A DNA stretch of 64,000 nt from Reticulitermes lucifugus. Taxonomy: Eukaryota; Arthropoda; Insecta; Blattodea; Rhinotermitidae. Both the position numbers and the translations under genes were made by a program. Below, piece after piece: positions 60,763-64,000 of this stretch. The stretch lies in NCBI GenBank assembly GCA_026260175.1, contig JAKCWW010000016.1, forward strand, positions 52,312 to 116,311, written 5' to 3'. How positions within the stretch are numbered: the first letter of the stretch is position 1; each line of letters opens with the position of its first letter. The notes under the pieces were generated by a model that saw nothing but the letters and a program-made list of their open reading frames with translations, did no database searches and was not told the origin of the DNA.

Positions 60763-63371
60763 ATGTTGAAAACTTGTATTTCTATTCATTGGCAATATGT
60801 TTTGTGTTATGTGTCCACTGCAACGTGCTACCGATGGTGGTTGATGTTTCTTGCTTCAACCTTTTGAATGTGAAAGTAAGGTAATTGGCGGTTAAATTTG
60901 ACTACAATATATTACAATAAACTTCCGTACTCTTTATAGATGAAATTAATTGATTACCTTGTCTGAGTTCCGGTTGTACGTCTAGCCTAATACACTGTCG
61001 GAAAACAGAATTCTTGAGGTGTTTCACTGACCACGTGAGGAATAACAAACGTTTCGTTTCGTACACGTCTGTCACTTATCTTGGTTACCTAGCTGCAGTA
61101 GGCCTGCTGTGTACCGCAGCGCTAGGTAGCGAAATCGGTTGTGGAAACGTCCGTCCGTCGGTGGGAATCTGTTGCTGGGTTCCTGTCTTGCGCAGTAAGT
61201 GGCCAGTTTGCTAGGTGTGTTCCTTCAAGATAAGTTCATAAGGTGCCATAAATCTGTTATCTTAACAAGTGACTCCTGGCATTTTAGTAGGTGCATTATA
61301 CAAATACTAAGGAAAACCACGCCTCTAAACGACCCTTTCATACATTGTGTTTTGACAGTTTAATGATTTGCTTACATAGTGTCATATTCTGCAGCAATAA
61401 TATCATTTTAAATGGATAATGATGCCTCTAGTGTCAAAATATACTTAGCCTACTGATTCTCCACTATTGTGTATTTTATGTCAATAATGACACGAAATGA
61501 ATGTCATCTGTGGTACGACGCCGTACAGAGTGGTAAGATTCCACCAATTTTGGAGGTAGCACGCTCCTCCGAAATGTCTGCACATTCGTACTATTTTAAA
61601 CGGCATCACATCTCAGAAGACAGTATTTTTTTTTATCACCGCCATGAGTAGTCCTATCTCTAATCTCACACTGTGACAGATGTTTCCGTAAATTATCTTA
61701 GAATTGGCATAGAAGTCCACAGAGTTGTGAAATCCTACAAACTGAAAAAAAGTCTAAGAAAAAAAGGCTATCCAGAAATGCAAACTTTAGAACAGATCCA
61801 CTAAGCGGGAATCCGTGTGACTTTTATTTCAGGAGAACTTGCTTCGATTCTCTGACCGTATTTCGGACATAATTGGATGTAATCACAAATTACTTCAAGC
61901 GAGTACAATGATAGCACTACAAAATAAACCACAGCCACTTCCACCTCTTCCCAGCTCTTATACTTACGTTTCTCGCCAGCTTCACGTTGTTGTGTCCGAC
62001 ATTTTTCTTGAGTTGTGAAGCTTTCAGTCATTTTACTAGCAAATGTTAAGCGTGTGTTTATTAGTGTCTTAAACCAGGAAGTCACTACTTAACTTCCCAG
62101 CCTCTGAAGCAGAGTTTAATACTTTATATATATATATCACATAAGATGCTGCATAGACTTAACTGCATACAGTTTTTAAATAATAAAGAAATTTACAAAT
62201 AGTTTACTTTGGTTCCTGTTTTAAACCAGACGTATATTAATTACTGAAAATGGCAAGGAATGGAAGATGAAGCTAATCTTTTTGTTCAAATTAAACATAT
62301 TGATTGTCAAAGTGCTGAATACAAACTGATTAGCATATGAAGTCTATATTTGTAATTTTTGATAAAGCAAGCTATACGTATGAGTGTCATAATTTGGTTG
62401 GAAATTCCGTAAGGGGAAATTCTGCTTTAGAGGATCAAGTGAAAATTTTTTAAACACACGAACATTTGAATCCCTCAAAAACAGCGATTTCTTTGACCTG
62501 CTTCATATCTAGCAGCTATTAAATGATGACCTTGTACAGTGAAGTGATGGTTAACTGTGCATAGAATCACTATCCCACATTCCAAAATAAGTCAATAGAA
62601 GTGTTTGAAATGACCAGACAACAGAATCTCCATTTTACTGTTTTATATCCATGCAGAATATTACGTAAATTAAGTGACTGTTTTGTTATTTATTTTTGTG
62701 CTGCTGATGGAATTATTGACATCAAGGGATAATTCGACAGCTGGTTGGCTTCAGATTTAGATCGTAGAAACCCTTTGCTTGTTTTCTTGCCCTTCAGTAG
62801 TTCCTACTGCCCGTACTTGATCCCTACTCTATCCGGAAGTTTGCATACTCCCATAAAAATTCTTGGCCGGCGTTAACCGTAAAAATTTATTTACTTTACG
62901 GATATAGAATCAATATTTGATGATAGGGGGGTTCGTAAAAACCATTCTCTGTTGCCTGTCGTCTGTGTCTCCCTACTCTAAACTTCGCAGCCTTTCTTTT
63001 TTTAGCTTGTTTGGTCCTCGATCTAGTAAAGTGAGTTGAGGGTGGGAAAATGGGTGGTAGAATTCAACTCCCTCTGAAATAGCTCAGTGGTTTTAAGGTG
63101 AGTGGTTGTGGCTGTAGGGAGACCTGTGATTTTCGTGAATACTGTTGTGAGGGTGTATTCAACATGGTGATTCGAGTTTGTGAGCTATGCATTTCTACAA
63201 TTCGGAAGAAAATTTTGTGCTCAAGTACGTAGTTTCTCATTGGTATCCTGGCACATCTTGCACCGGCAGAAATGTGTAACTTATGTGGTAATCTTGGTAC
63301 TTGTAGTATTAGAATTTTATTAATAGAGTTTCGAACACAACCTATCTTTTCTGTTTTTACCTACTTAAATC
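60763..63371. other. Spacer, no gene seen
   Basis: TA run at 62124-62138. A 94-codon minus frame (61801-62085) has no recognised content. Confidence 0.5.
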
Positions 63372-63380
63372 AGTTGTATT

Positions 63381-63634
63381 GCCGATCCCAGTGGCCTCAC
63401 AATTTAAGGCGTGGGTCTGCGGCCCTTCGCTTGCTGGGATTGTGGGTTTGAATTTCGCCGGAGGCATAAATGTCTGTCTCTTGTGAGTGTTGTGTGTTGT
63501 CCGGTAGAGGTCTGCTGATCACTCGTCCAGAGGAGTCCTACAGACTGTGGGGTGTCTAACTGAATGTGATCGTGAAGCCTCGATAATGAGGAGGCCCTGA
63601 CCCACTAGGCGTTGATGCGCCATTAAAAAAAAAG
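63381..63634 (+). mobile_element. tRNA-derived SINE family 1, copy c
   Basis: Same body as copies a and b, with decayed A box (TGGCCTCACAA) and B box (GGTTTGAATTT), a small internal deletion after GGTAGAGGTCT, and an A9 tail. A perfect 9-bp target duplication AGTTGTATT lies at 63372-63380 and 63635-63643. Confidence 0.92.
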
Positions 63635-63643
63635 AGTTGTATT

Positions 63644-64000
63644 ATATGCAGTAGAAACGAAAATATATCGAAAAGGGACTACATACTTCATAAGGCAATG
63701 GCATTATAGCACAGAATTAGAACTGTCAAATAAATTTGTTTTCGTATTTTTGAATATCTAAATTTCGTGAACGCGTAAGAGTAAAAAAAAAAATTTCTCT
63801 GTCCACACTGCTAAGTCATAAGGGGAGTAGAAGCATAATTCCACTCATTCTTAACCTCTGTGCTATTTGTAGATGAGTGATTTATTTCACGCTCCGGCTG
63901 ATTTAGCCCGAGATAGAACCCTGGTACCTATTGAGTAGAATATGGGTGGGCCCCAGGAAGGTTTCGGAGGTTTTGGACATGAGAAATATCTTTTTCCCTA
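63644..64000. other. Right edge, no gene seen
   Basis: Nothing supportable. Confidence 0.5.

Noticed and set aside
52389-64000. A second Hox gene or Hox-cluster microRNA in the right part
   Set aside because: No hexapeptide, homeodomain or recognised mir-10/mir-993-type hairpin was seen; proboscipedia, the expected neighbour, must lie further right.

Overview
The window is AT-rich, repeat-dense animal DNA and is almost certainly from an insect. One protein-coding exon is firmly identifiable: exon 1 of the Hox gene labial (lab), on the minus strand at about 51212-52388. It encodes a His/Gln-rich N-terminal region, a labial-type NGLSYTNLD motif and the YKWM hexapeptide followed by KRNVPKP, and it ends at a good splice donor. 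The homeodomain exon was not found. Everything left of 51211 is therefore best read as the start of a very large lab first intron (over 51 kb), and everything right of the start codon as 5' UTR, promoter and the spacer leading into the Hox cluster. The large intron, the LINE types and a SINE whose reverse strand reads as an AGFEP...THALDRA peptide suggest a polyneopteran, probably a cockroach or termite. That placement is inference.

Layout. 1-82: 22-bp minisatellite cut by the window edge. 1.2-8 kb: dead LINE and SINE fragments. 8.8-9.5 kb: an unexplained 207-codon ORF. 10.7-11.4 kb: an inverted-repeat hairpin and a fold-back element. 12.2-13.1 kb: a dead mariner-like transposase. 16.4-16.6 kb: a fold-back element with a well-formed hammerhead-like core. 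17-24.4 kb: LINE 3' ends, a third dispersed repeat family in two orientations, and a head-to-head pair of tRNA-derived SINEs. 32.3, 49.8 and 63.4 kb: three copies of a second tRNA-derived SINE, each with a 9-bp target-site duplication. 36.1 and 40.7 kb: two LINE C-terminal fragments in opposite orientation. 44.3-45.0 kb: a 660-bp palindromic element with a hammerhead-like core in each arm. 51.2-52.4 kb: lab exon 1. 53.4-53.65 kb: candidate lab promoter with a TGACAG Meis/Hth site, a CT/GAGA tract, a CACGTG E-box, a CCAAT box and an exact TGATGGATTG Hox/Exd-type site. 53.7-64 kb: spacer with more fold-back elements and one SINE.

The most interesting pattern is a recurrent motif (CTGANGA, hairpin, GAAA, tiny stem III, closing stem I) on both strands at about a dozen sites. 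It matches the hammerhead-ribozyme layout known from Penelope-like and other non-autonomous retroelements. Three sites (16.4 kb and both arms of the 44.3 kb element) keep nearly the whole core; the others look like decayed relics. All three have one extra U between the CUGANGA box and stem II, so activity is uncertain. The second notable point is the Hox/Exd plus Meis/Hth site set just upstream of lab, which would fit labial autoregulation.
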